A DNA stretch of 41,810 bases from DATMNR01 sp963702765 (GCA_963702765.1 CAVPEB010000064.1:1-41810); one strand, 5' to 3'; shown: positions 25,046 to 33,661, numbered from the stretch's first letter. Notes: generated from the sequence alone by a model not told the origin. Program-made: numbers and translations.

Positions 25046-26161
25046 ATGTCAACAGATAACTCGACACTGCAGTCGATATCCCCCACTTCAGGTCGTGGAT
25101 CAAAGCAGAGACCACGACATATCTGGCGACGTGTCATATTGATCGTACTCATCGTAGCTCTTGTGCTCCTCGCAACAGCCGGTCTCGCGTGGCAGTTCCT
25201 CGTATCCCCTCAACTGACTTGCAGCCAGGCTGCCAATCCAACGCGTACGGGAGCAGTAACGGAGTACTGTCTGCCTGGTAACGATCGCAATTATGGCGCC
25301 ATGACGGTTGGGCCGGATGGCAATCTCTGGTTTACGGACTCCGATATCGCGCGTATCACCCCGCAGGGCGTGATCACCGAGTTTGCCGTCCCCAATCCTC
25401 CGACCGCGATCCCGCTGCCCGGGATTGCTCGAGGCCCAGATGGCAATCTGTGGTACATCGCCGGCACAACTTTGGGGCGTATTACCCCACAAGGCCGTGC
25501 TATCGGAGCTGTGGCCATGCCACCACGTGTACGATACATCACTGGCCTGACCACTGCACCTGACGGCACACTCTGGGTAGGCCTGTCGACTAGAAGCGAA
25601 ACAGATCAATTAACCTACGAGATCGCGAAGGTGTCGGCATCTGGCGAGGTCACCGCGTTCGCCCTTCCTGGGCCAGTTGCGCCAACGGGCGGCCTGGTCG
25701 CAGGAGCAGACGGTAACCTCTGGGTCGCTGCGATGGACAAACCTATCGGCCGCATCACCCGGACCGGGCAACTCACCGAATTCGCTGTGGCGACCGATCA
25801 GGGACTTAATCAGCTCACGCCGGGGCCAGACGGCAATATCTGGTTCATCGACGCGGGCGGAAAGGTGGGCAAGATCACCCCTACAGGTGCGGTTACCCTC
25901 TTTCAGACTGCCGAGCAAGCAAACGTTGGAATGACTTCTATCGGCGCCGGGCCAGACGGTAATATCTGGTTCTCGACCGGATCTAACACGATAAACCGTA
26001 TCACCCCCAGCGGTGTCGTGACACGGTTCACCTTGCCACACAATGGCGATGTCACAGCGATTACGAGCGGCTCCGATGGCGGCGTCTGGTTCCTGCAAGT
26101 GTCTTCCAATGTGGTGCCGTTTCTCGTCTCCTCCACAAAGATTGTGCGCATCACGCCTTGA
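25046..26161 (+). CDS. membrane-anchored Vgb-like beta-propeller protein
   Basis: The 371-residue protein starts at 25046 with GGAGGG well placed. A basic N-terminus (KQRPRHIWRR) precedes one membrane helix (about residues 30-52). Seven repeats then follow with the blade signature GPDGNLWFT and IGRITPxGxxTEF, as in virginiamycin B lyase and related streptogramin lyases. Vgb itself is cytoplasmic and has a catalytic His pair, which I could not place here. An extracellular binding or lyase role is therefore only possible. Base composition is somewhat richer in GC than its neighbours. A 20-bp hairpin follows. Confidence 0.75.
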   Translation: MSTDNSTLQSISPTSGRGSKQRPRHIWRRVILIVLIVALVLLATAGLAWQFLVSPQLTCSQAANPTRTGAVTEYCLPGNDRNYGAMTVGPDGNLWFTDSDIARITPQGVITEFAVPNPPTAIPLPGIARGPDGNLWYIAGTTLGRITPQGRAIGAVAMPPRVRYITGLTTAPDGTLWVGLSTRSETDQLTYEIAKVSASGEVTAFALPGPVAPTGGLVAGADGNLWVAAMDKPIGRITRTGQLTEFAVATDQGLNQLTPGPDGNIWFIDAGGKVGKITPTGAVTLFQTAEQANVGMTSIGAGPDGNIWFSTGSNTINRITPSGVVTRFTLPHNGDVTAITSGSDGGVWFLQVSSNVVPFLVSSTKIVRITP

Positions 26162-26172
26162 CATCATATCAG

Positions 26173-26220
26173 GTCAGCCTGCAAGGCGGTTGACATAACA
26201 CAACCGCCTTGCAGGCTGAC
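26173..26220 (+). terminator. 20-bp perfect hairpin after the Vgb-like gene
   Basis: Arms at 26173-26192 and 26201-26220 are exactly complementary around an 8-nt loop. There is no U-run after it, so it may block RNA decay or act with Rho rather than end transcription itself. Confidence 0.55.
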
Positions 26221-26473
26221 CCACGGAGCTTACGTCGATGTGATTGAAGTTAATGATGGTTGGGAATAGGCCCTTCCGGGCCATGAACCGCGTTCGAGTA
26301 TTGAAATTGAAGACAGTTGAGCTGAAATCAAATTTATTTAGCTGGCCATCTGTGTAAAGTTGCTGGCAGTAATTATAGCCAATAAGCAGGACTATTGCAA
26401 CAAATTGCTTCTCTCATAAACATCACAATTTAAACACAGCTTTAACGCTACAAAAAAATCGGCACAAAATCTC

Positions 26474-26502
26474 TTGCTTCCTGGCAAATTTGCTGGTATA
26501 AT
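26474..26502 (+). promoter_or_regulatory. sigma-70 promoter TTGCTT-N17-TATAAT (copy 1)
   Basis: A -35 TTGCTT and a -10 TATAAT with 17-bp spacing and a TGG extension lie about 110 bp before the first gene of the unit. The sequence is the same in copy 2. Confidence 0.65.
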
Positions 26503-26611
26503 CTCGGAAGTTAGAGAAATTATGAATATCCCACCTATCCCCTTACTACGCTACTAACGTTGTGATGTACAGTCCAGTTTTGGACCTGAGTTGGAACAAA
26601 GAGGTTTCGTT

Positions 26612-26836
26612 ATGACAACGAATTTTGACTTTGGCCGTTCAACCTTACTTGCAGAACAGTATCAACGTGAAATGGAACCCATTACTGCTGCACTTCTGGA
26701 AGAAAGCCAGGAGGAACGTGATGAACGCCTGAGTCTGGTTGAGCATTCGTGGTCATTAAGCTGTTCTTGTTTCCATACACAAGTCGAATCCAGCGAGCAG
26801 CCAATTTTCGCTTCACTTGTTCCCGTGCATCCGTAA
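26612..26836 (+). CDS. 74-aa hypothetical protein, possible antitoxin (copy 1)
   Basis: The product begins MTTNFDFGRSTLLAEQYQRE, is strongly acidic in the middle (LLEESQEERDERLSLVEHS), and ends with a Cys/Ser stretch SWSLSCSCFHTQ. No domain is recognised. AAAGAGG precedes the ATG. It lies 32 bp before the PemK/MazF-like gene, the usual place of an antitoxin, and its acidic helix would fit one. It matches no antitoxin family I know. The copy at 30203 differs at only a few residues, so the frame is conserved. Confidence 0.6.
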   Translation: MTTNFDFGRSTLLAEQYQREMEPITAALLEESQEERDERLSLVEHSWSLSCSCFHTQVESSEQPIFASLVPVHP

Positions 26837-26868
26837 TCATTAGTTGTAAAAGATATGTAGTTCAAACA

Positions 26869-27300
26869 ATGCCTCACCCACCAGTTCTTACGTCGGATGC
26901 ACTTACTTATCAAACTCCAGTGCAGTTCGGCATGGTATACTGGGTCAATTTTGGTTATCCCTCACTACCTGAAGGCATCGAAGAAAAACGCATTCTTGAC
27001 TGGCATCCTGCCCTGGTAGTCTCTGGTGATCCTTTCTGTCGCCACGCCGGTGCAGTCAATGTCGTAGCCCTAACCTCATATCGTGGGAAGTTGCGTCCTT
27101 ATCACCATCTCCTCTTAAAACGGGATTATCCTCTACTTGACACTGACAGCCTGGTAAAGACAGAATTGATGTATGCCGTGCTTCGCAGCTTGTTGGCCGA
27201 TCAGTACGCCATTTGCAAGCTTAATGATGGCGATTTACGGGCGATTATGGGGAAGATAGCGAATAGTCTTGCGATTACCATGTTTTATTCGCTGCACTAG
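26869..27300 (+). CDS. PemK/MazF-like toxin-family protein (copy 1)
   Basis: The 143-residue protein has the PemK fold pattern. It shows an N-terminal GMVYWVNFGYPSLP strand, WHPALVVSGDPFC (matching the RPALVVS.D core), VNVVALTS, and DSLVKTELMYAVLRSLL before the last strands. The usual basic residue before PALVVS is replaced by WH, and the catalytic Arg of MazF is not obvious, so endoribonuclease activity is uncertain. It sits between a small acidic protein gene and selA. The frame is open upstream to 26749, but the ATG at 26869 begins the homology. Confidence 0.65.
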   Translation: MPHPPVLTSDALTYQTPVQFGMVYWVNFGYPSLPEGIEEKRILDWHPALVVSGDPFCRHAGAVNVVALTSYRGKLRPYHHLLLKRDYPLLDTDSLVKTELMYAVLRSLLADQYAICKLNDGDLRAIMGKIANSLAITMFYSLH

Positions 27301-27324
27301 TTTTGTAGATTGATTGAGTGGTCT

Positions 27325-28722
27325 ATGAACGTTGACCAGGAACAATTTCGACTTTTACCCTCTGTTGATGAACTGTTGCACTCCGCCAGCGGGCAACAAC
27401 TTGTTCAGCGCTTTTCTCGTACGATGACCCTGGAAGCAGTGCGTGCCAGTATTTCGCATGCACGGGCACAAATACGTCAGGGCGCTTCCTGCCCCTCCTC
27501 AGATGAAATACTCACCGTAGCCGAACATATTTTGGATGTGAGCCAGCGTCCGAATTTACAATCCGTCATCAACGGTACAGGCGTCATTATCAACACAAAC
27601 CTGGGGCGTTCTCCTTTGAGCCAGGAAGCTCTTCAAGCTGTGCAACGTGTAGCTGGAGGGTATACCAACTTGGAATACGAGTTAGAGGCTGGAGAACGCG
27701 GCTCGCGACATTCTCATGTCTCCAGATTGCTGTGTGAGTTGACAGGTGCAGAAGCCGCACTGGTTACCAACAATAACGCAGCTGCTGTTCTGCTTGTGCT
27801 AAGTGCGCTGGCTGCGGGTCGCGAGGTTATCATCTCACGTGGCCAGCTAGTTGAGATAGGTGGAGGCTTTCGTGTTCCAGATGTAATGAGTCAAAGCGGC
27901 TGTAAGTTGGTAGAGGTAGGCACAACAAATCGCACCCGTCTGAGCGATTACGCGACAGCTATCACTGAGCGGACAGCATTGTTGTTGACAGTTCATCCGA
28001 GCAATTTTCAGATTGTGGGCTTTACCGAATCGACTTCGGTAGAAGCCATGGCCGAGCTGGCTCACGAGCGCGGATTGCTGCTCATGGATGACCTGGGCAG
28101 CGGTTGTTTACTTACCAGTGAAAGATATGGTCTGGGACATGAACCGATGCCGCAAGAGAGCATCGCAGCAGGAGCTGATGTTGTATGCTTTTCAGGCGAC
28201 AAACTACTTGGTGGACCACAGGCAGGTATACTTGTGGGGAAAGCTGCTGTGCTGGAACGTATTAGCAAGCATCCTTTGATGCGCGCAATGCGCATTGACA
28301 AGATGACCCTGGCCGCACTCGAAGCTACCCTTCGTCACTACCAACGCGAAGAAGCCGAAACCCACATTCCTATCTGGTGTATGATTGCAGCATCACCACG
28401 CAGTATCGCTGGTCGAGCTGCTAGCTGGGTTTCAAGACTTCAGAAGTATGGCATTCCCGCACGCATGCAGCGAGGCGAGTCAACTGTGGGTGGGGGTTCG
28501 CTCCCCGGGGAAACACTTCCTACCACCTTGCTAGCTTTGGATGCCGGGAATGTAGCAATGCCCCTCGATGAACTGGCAAAATTTCTGCGTTTGCGCAACT
28601 CACCCATTATAGTGCGTATCCAGCGCGACACGCTGCTGGTTGATCCTCGAACTGTCCTGAAAGAGCAAGATCACGAGGTTGTGCTGGCCTTTGTTGAGGA
28701 GCTTGGTAGGGATCGTAGATAG
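27325..28722 (+). CDS. selA: L-seryl-tRNA(Sec) selenium transferase (copy 1)
   Basis: The 465-residue PLP enzyme converts seryl-tRNA(Sec) to selenocysteyl-tRNA(Sec) with selenophosphate. It has the family N-terminal domain (LLPSVDELL), INGTGVIINTNLGRSPL, GYTNLEYELEAGERGSR, the LLMDDLGSGCL strand with the PLP aspartate, and the Schiff-base lysine in CFSGDKLLGGPQAGI near residue 293. Length is normal. The ATG at 27325 has only a weak GAGTGG site; a TTG at 27310 is an alternative. No selB, selD or tRNA(Sec) is in the window. The gene is 24 bp after the PemK-like gene, so probably co-transcribed. Confidence 0.9.
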   Translation: MNVDQEQFRLLPSVDELLHSASGQQLVQRFSRTMTLEAVRASISHARAQIRQGASCPSSDEILTVAEHILDVSQRPNLQSVINGTGVIINTNLGRSPLSQEALQAVQRVAGGYTNLEYELEAGERGSRHSHVSRLLCELTGAEAALVTNNNAAAVLLVLSALAAGREVIISRGQLVEIGGGFRVPDVMSQSGCKLVEVGTTNRTRLSDYATAITERTALLLTVHPSNFQIVGFTESTSVEAMAELAHERGLLLMDDLGSGCLLTSERYGLGHEPMPQESIAAGADVVCFSGDKLLGGPQAGILVGKAAVLERISKHPLMRAMRIDKMTLAALEATLRHYQREEAETHIPIWCMIAASPRSIAGRAASWVSRLQKYGIPARMQRGESTVGGGSLPGETLPTTLLALDAGNVAMPLDELAKFLRLRNSPIIVRIQRDTLLVDPRTVLKEQDHEVVLAFVEELGRDRR

Positions 28723-28790
28723 TTCGTGCTATACTTACATAGCAATCAATCAGGTATAACGCCCATCGATATATACAAAGGAGTTCTTTC

Positions 28791-29936
28791 ATGTCTCGTA
28801 ATAGCTGGAAAGCTATGTTGCCAGTGACTTTTCTATTCATGCTCTTGCTGGCTGCATGCGGAAGCTCCAGCATAACACAGACTTCAATACAATCTACGCC
28901 AACACCAGCACCAGCCCAGGCCCAGGAACTTCTGACAAAGGCAGGACAAAATATCAAATCGGCAAAAACTTTGCACGCGATCTTTGATATTCTCACTTCT
29001 GGCTCAGCGGCAAATGGAACTGTCCGTACCGAAGTCTGGAATGCATCGCCTGATAAAAGCCGCACAGTCGTTCTGGAATCCACCCTGATGCAGTATTCTA
29101 CTGGATCGATTACGGTAAATAACGGAAAACAGGTATGGCAATACGATCCAGCCAAAAAAGTTGTCTATACTGGACAGAACAGCACTACCGTAAGTACGCC
29201 TGCTGCTGGCGCAGGTAGAAATCAATCTCAGTTTCTTATGAACACTGTACAATCGGTATTCACTCATAGTAATGCAACATCGGTCTCTTCCTCAGCCCCG
29301 ATCAATGGCCATGATGTGTATGATATTCAGGTAACATCTTCAGCTTCGGCACAATCAAGTAGCACGAGTTCGAATACCTTCAATTACACAGGAGATGTGT
29401 TCATAGATAAGAAAAGCTTGCTTCCAGTGCAAGAACAATTAAAGATCCAGGGATTTGGAACGGTAACGATTAATCTGCCAATGATTGTTTTGAACCAGCC
29501 AATAGATACCACCCTCTTTACCTTTGTTCCTCCCGCGGGAGTTCAGGTGCTACCTTTCCCAAAAACGACATCACCAGACACTGGAACCCTTTCCCTGGAA
29601 CAGGCTCAGTTGCAAGCCGGGTATCACCTCTTGAGTATTCCTACTTCTCAGAGAGTCTATCAGTTGCAGGGCGTTGACGCGCTTGGAGCACCAGGTAACC
29701 AGATCTTTACCCTCAATTATGCAATGGGCAACAGTACATTTGCGATTTCCGAGGGAAAATCCCTTGCCAATCTGCCAATCTCTGGCCAAACGATTGCTGT
29801 GCGTGGAACGACAGCGACCTTGTCCACGTCGGGTAATAGCACAACCTTAACCTGGACGGAGAAAGGAGTAGGCATTCAAATCGCTGGTAACATGAGCAAG
29901 GATGAGTTATTGACGATTGCCAATCTGTTGGTGTAA
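28791..29936 (+). CDS. lipoprotein with LolA/DUF4367-like domain (copy 1)
   Basis: The 381-residue protein carries a lipoprotein signal ending in LLLAACGSS, so Cys is lipidated and the protein is held on the outer face of the membrane. The first half (about residues 45-230) resembles LolA/LppX/MucB-type domains, which bind lipid or sense the envelope (NIKSAKTLHAIFDIL, VWNASPDKSRTVV, KKSLLPVQEQLKIQG). The second half fits DUF4367 (AGYHLLSIPTSQRVYQLQGV). AAAGGAG precedes the ATG. This copy is intact; copy 2 lacks one A and is shifted. Confidence 0.8.
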   Translation: MSRNSWKAMLPVTFLFMLLLAACGSSSITQTSIQSTPTPAPAQAQELLTKAGQNIKSAKTLHAIFDILTSGSAANGTVRTEVWNASPDKSRTVVLESTLMQYSTGSITVNNGKQVWQYDPAKKVVYTGQNSTTVSTPAAGAGRNQSQFLMNTVQSVFTHSNATSVSSSAPINGHDVYDIQVTSSASAQSSSTSSNTFNYTGDVFIDKKSLLPVQEQLKIQGFGTVTINLPMIVLNQPIDTTLFTFVPPAGVQVLPFPKTTSPDTGTLSLEQAQLQAGYHLLSIPTSQRVYQLQGVDALGAPGNQIFTLNYAMGNSTFAISEGKSLANLPISGQTIAVRGTTATLSTSGNSTTLTWTEKGVGIQIAGNMSKDELLTIANLLV

Positions 29937-30064
29937 CCTGACAGCATCATACATTCGATAACTTGCATTGAGAACGCTTGTACGCATCTTTTGTGGGATT
30001 CTAAGAGGCAACCAGTCTCCTGGAATCCCACTTTAACGCTACAAAAAAATCGGCACAAAATCTC

Positions 30065-30093
30065 TTGCTTCCTGGCAAATTTGCTGGTATAAT
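30065..30093 (+). promoter_or_regulatory. sigma-70 promoter TTGCTT-N17-TATAAT (copy 2)
   Basis: The same -35, spacer length and -10 as in copy 1 are kept, so the second unit has its own promoter. Confidence 0.65.
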
Positions 30094-30202
30094 CTCGGAA
30101 GTTGGAAAAATTATGAATATCCCACCTATCCCCTTACTACGCTACTAACGTTGTGATGTAAAGTCCAGTTTTGGACCTGAGTTGGAACAAAGAGGTTTCG
30201 TT

Positions 30203-30427
30203 ATGACAACGAATTTTGACTTTGGCCGTTCAACCTTACTTGCAGAACAGTATCAACGTGAAATGGAACCCATTACTGCTGCACTTCTGGAAGAAAGCCA
30301 GGAGGAACGTGATGAACGCCTGAGTCTAGTTGAACATTCGTGGTCATTAAGCTGTTCTTGTTTCCATACACAACTTGAGCCTAGCGAGCAGCCAATTTTC
30401 GCTTCACTTGTTCCCGTGCGTCCGTAA
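30203..30427 (+). CDS. 74-aa hypothetical protein, possible antitoxin (copy 2)
   Basis: This is the second copy of the gene at 26612. The differences lie near the end (HTQLEPSEQP against HTQVESSEQP, and VRP against VHP at the stop). The ribosome site and the 32-bp gap to the PemK-like gene are kept. Confidence 0.6.
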   Translation: MTTNFDFGRSTLLAEQYQREMEPITAALLEESQEERDERLSLVEHSWSLSCSCFHTQLEPSEQPIFASLVPVRP

Positions 30428-30459
30428 TCATTAGTTGTAAAAGATATGTAGTTCAAACA

Positions 30460-30891
30460 ATGCCTCACCCACCAGTTCTTACGTCGGATGCACTTACTTA
30501 TCAAACTCCAGTGCAGTTCGGCATGGTATACTGGGTCAATTTTGGTTATCCCTCACTACCTGAAGGCATCGAAGAAAAACGCATTCTTGACTGGCATCCT
30601 GCCCTGGTAGTCTCTGGTGATCCTTTCTGTCGCCACGCAGGTGCAGTCAATGTCGTAGCCTTAACCTCATATCGTGGGAAGTTGCGTCCTTATCACCATC
30701 TCCTCTTAAAACGGGATTATCCTCTACTTGACACTGATAGCCTGGTAAAGACAGAATTGATGTATGCTGTGCTTCGCAGCTTGTTGGCCGATCAGTACGC
30801 TATTTGCAAGCTCAATGATGGCGATTTACGGGCGATTATGGGGAAGATAGCGAATAGTCTTGCGATTACCATGTTTTATTCGCTGCACTAG
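30460..30891 (+). CDS. PemK/MazF-like toxin-family protein (copy 2)
   Basis: The protein sequence appears the same as that of copy 1 at 26869. The nucleotide changes I noticed are synonymous (for example GCC to GCA and CTT to CTC), which points to selection on the protein after the duplication. Function and doubts are as for copy 1. Confidence 0.65.
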   Translation: MPHPPVLTSDALTYQTPVQFGMVYWVNFGYPSLPEGIEEKRILDWHPALVVSGDPFCRHAGAVNVVALTSYRGKLRPYHHLLLKRDYPLLDTDSLVKTELMYAVLRSLLADQYAICKLNDGDLRAIMGKIANSLAITMFYSLH

Positions 30892-30915
30892 TTTTGTAGA
30901 TTGATTGAGTGGTCT

Positions 30916-32301
30916 ATGAACGTTGACCAGGAACAATTTCGACTTTTACCCTCTGTTGATAAACTGTTGCACTCCGCCAGCGGGCAACAACTTGTTCAGC
31001 GCTTTTCTCGTACGATGACCCTGGAAGCAGTGCGTGCCAGTATTTCGCATGCACGGGCACAAATACGTCAGGGCGCTTCCTGCCCCTCCTCAGATGAAAT
31101 ACTCACCGTAGCCGAACATATTCTGGATGTGAGCCAGCGTCCGAATTTACAATCCGTCATCAACGGTACAGGCGTCATTATCAACACAAACCTGGGGCGT
31201 TCTCCTTTGAGCCAGGAAGCTCTTCAAGCTGTGCAACGTGTAGCTGGAGGGTATACCAACTTGGAATACGAGTTAGAGGCTGGAGAACGCGGCTCGCGAC
31301 ATTCTCATGTCTCCAGATTGCTGTGTGAGTTGACAGGTGCAGAAGCCGCACTGGTTACCAACAATAACGCAGCTGCTGTTTTGCTTGTGCTAAGTGCGCT
31401 GGCTGCGGGTCGCGAGGTTATCATCTCACGTGGCCAGCTAGTTGAGATAGGCGGAGGCTTTCGGGTTCCAGATGTAATGAGTCAAAGCGGCTGTAAGTTG
31501 ATAGAGGTAGGCACAACAAATCGCACCCGTCTGAGCGATTACGCGACAGCTATCACTGAGCGGACAGCATTATTGTTGACGGTTCATCCGAGCAATTTTC
31601 AGATTGTGGGCTTTACTGAATCGACTTCGGTAGAAGCCCTGGCCGAGCTGGCTCACGAGCATGGATTGCTGCTCATGGACGACCTGGGCAGCGGTTGCTT
31701 ACTTACCAGTGAAAGATATGGTCTGGGACACGAACCGATGCCGCAAGAGAGCATCGCAGCAGGAGCTGATGTTGTATGCTTTTCAGGCGACAAACTACTT
31801 GGTGGACCACAGGCAGGTATACTTGTGGGGAAAGCTGCTGTACTGGAACGTATTAGCAAGCATCCTTTGATGCGCGCAATGCGCATTGACAAGATGACCC
31901 TGGCCGCACTCGAAGCCACCCTGCGACATTACCAACGCGAAGAAGCCGAAACCCACATTCCTATCTGGCGTATGATTGCAGCATCACCCTCGAGTATAGC
32001 CGGTCGAGCCGCTAGCTGGGTTTCAAGACTTCAGAAGTATGGCATTCCCGCACGCATGCAGCGAGGTGAGTCAACTGTAGGTGGAGGTTCGCTCCCAGGG
32101 GAAACACTGCCTACCACCTTACTAGCTTTGGATGCAGGGAATGTTTCAATCACCCTCGATGAACTGGCAAAACGTCTGCGTTTACGCGATTTACCCCTCA
32201 TCACGCGTATCTTACGCGATGCGCTGCTCATCGATCCACGAACTGTCCTGGAAGAGCAAGATAATGAGGTTGTGCTGGCCTCTTGTCGAGGAGCTTGGTA
32301 A
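30916..32301 (+). CDS. selA: L-seryl-tRNA(Sec) selenium transferase (copy 2, altered C-terminus)
   Basis: All catalytic parts of SelA are present, including SGDKLLGGPQAGI. From about position 31905 the DNA diverges strongly from copy 1. Near 32280 one extra base turns the normal ending LAFVEELGRDRR into LASCRGAW, so the chain is four residues shorter. The missing tail is outside the PLP site, so the enzyme may still work. Upstream it follows the same PemK-like gene as copy 1. Confidence 0.85.
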   Translation: MNVDQEQFRLLPSVDKLLHSASGQQLVQRFSRTMTLEAVRASISHARAQIRQGASCPSSDEILTVAEHILDVSQRPNLQSVINGTGVIINTNLGRSPLSQEALQAVQRVAGGYTNLEYELEAGERGSRHSHVSRLLCELTGAEAALVTNNNAAAVLLVLSALAAGREVIISRGQLVEIGGGFRVPDVMSQSGCKLIEVGTTNRTRLSDYATAITERTALLLTVHPSNFQIVGFTESTSVEALAELAHEHGLLLMDDLGSGCLLTSERYGLGHEPMPQESIAAGADVVCFSGDKLLGGPQAGILVGKAAVLERISKHPLMRAMRIDKMTLAALEATLRHYQREEAETHIPIWRMIAASPSSIAGRAASWVSRLQKYGIPARMQRGESTVGGGSLPGETLPTTLLALDAGNVSITLDELAKRLRLRDLPLITRILRDALLIDPRTVLEEQDNEVVLASCRGAW

Positions 32302-32382
32302 GGATCGTAGATAGTTCGTGCTATACTTACATAGCAAACAATCAGGTATAACGCCCATCGATATATTCAAAGGAGTTCTTTC

Positions 32383-33527
32383 ATGTCTCGTAATAGCTGG
32401 AAAGCTATGTTGCCAGTGACTTTTCTATTCATGCTCTTGCTGGCTGCATGCGGAAGCTCCAGCACAACACAGACTTCAATACAATCTACGCCAACACCAG
32501 CCCCAGCCCAGGCCCAGGAACTTCTGACAAAGGCAGGACAAAATATCAAATCGGCAAAAACATTGCACGCGATCTTTGATATTCTCACTACTGGCTCAGC
32601 GGCAAATGGAACTGTCCGTACCGAAGTCTGGAATGCATCGCCTGATAAAAGCCGTACAGTCGTCCTGGAATCCACCTTGATGCAATATTCTACGGGATCG
32701 ATTACGGTAAATAACGGAAAACAGGTATGGCAATACGATCCAGCCAAAAAGTTGTCTATACTGGACAGAACAGCACTACCGTAAGTACGCCTGCTGCTGG
32801 CGCAGGTAGAAATCAATCTCAGTTTCTAATGAACACTGTGCAATCGGTATTCACTCATAGTAATGCAACATCGGTCTCTTCCTCAGCCCCGATCAATGGC
32901 CATGATGTGTATGATATTCAGATAATATCTGCAGCTTCGGCACCATCGAGTAGCACGAGTTCGAATACCTTCAATTACACAGGTGATGTGTTCATCGATA
33001 AGAAAAGCTTGCTTCCAGTGCAGGAACAGTTAAAGATCCAGGGATTTGGAACGGTAACGATTAATCTGCCGATGATTGTTTTGGACCAGCCAATAGATAC
33101 CAGCCTTTTTACCTTTGTTCCTCCCGCGGGAGTTCAGGTGCTACCTTTCCCAAAAACGACATCACCAGACACTGGAACCCTTTCCCTGGAACAGGCTCAG
33201 TTGCAAGCCGGGTATCACCTCTTGAGTATTCCTACTTCTCAGAGGGTCTATCAGTTACAGGGCGTTGACGCGCTTGGAGCACCAGGAAACCAGATCTTTA
33301 CCCTCAATTATGCAATGGGCAACAGCACATTTGCGATTTCCGAGGGAAAATCCCTTGCCAACCTGCCAATCTCTGGCCAAACGATTACTGTGCGTGGAAC
33401 GACAGCGACCTTGTCCACGTCGGGTAATAGCACAACCTTAACCTGGACGGAGAAAGGAGTAGGCATTCAAATCGCTGGTAACATGAGCAAGGATGAGTTA
33501 TTGACGATTGCCAATCTGTTGGTGTAA
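32383..33527 (+). pseudogene. lipoprotein gene copy 2, frameshifted in an A-run
   Basis: This copy matches the intact lipoprotein at 28791, including the LLLAACGSS lipobox. The run of six A in copy 1 (after GATCCAGCC) has five here, near 32748. Translation therefore ends at 32784 after 133 residues, while the remaining coding sequence stays open in the next frame to 33527. Few other damaging changes exist, so the loss is recent, or is a sequencing error, or is bypassed by slippage at the A-run. Confidence 0.8.
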
Positions 33528-33584
33528 CCTGACAGCATCATACATTCGATAACTTGCATTGAGAACGCTTGTACGCATCTTTTG

Positions 33585-33628
33585 TGGGATTTTAAGAGGC
33601 AACCAGTCTCCTGGAATCCCAGATTTTT
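33585..33628 (+). terminator. hairpin TGGGATT...AATCCCA plus T-run
   Basis: The stem brackets a 23-nt loop and is followed by GATTTTT, a complete intrinsic terminator for the lipoprotein gene of copy 2. In copy 1 the same hairpin (29994-30030) is followed directly by the next unit and has lost the T-run. Confidence 0.6.
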
Positions 33629-33661
33629 ACATAAAGACATGTTTTATAAAGGACGGAAACG

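Larger units (their letters stand above)
26440..30030 (+). repeat. tandem duplication, copy 1 (3591 bp)
   Basis: This stretch recurs at an offset of exactly 3591 bp, and the second copy begins at the next base. It holds a promoter, a 74-aa protein gene, a PemK/MazF-like gene, selA and a lipoprotein gene. No transposase or terminal repeat is seen at the edges. The right edge falls at the foot of a hairpin after the lipoprotein gene. Confidence 0.95.
30031..33621 (+). repeat. tandem duplication, copy 2 (3591 bp)
   Basis: This second copy abuts copy 1 and ends at the foot of the hairpin, where GATTTTT follows. Most of it differs from copy 1 by one or two per cent by eye. The last third of selA differs far more. 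A base gained at the end of selA and one lost in the lipoprotein gene cancel, so the two units have equal length. Confidence 0.95.

Noticed and set aside
25610..26167. Minus-strand open frame of 185 codons opposite the Vgb-like gene
   Set aside because: It mirrors the GC-rich propeller repeats of the plus-strand gene, which has a ribosome site, signal and clear family.
26440..33621. Composite transposon as cause of the duplication
   Set aside because: There is no transposase, no terminal inverted repeats and no target-site duplication; the copies simply abut.
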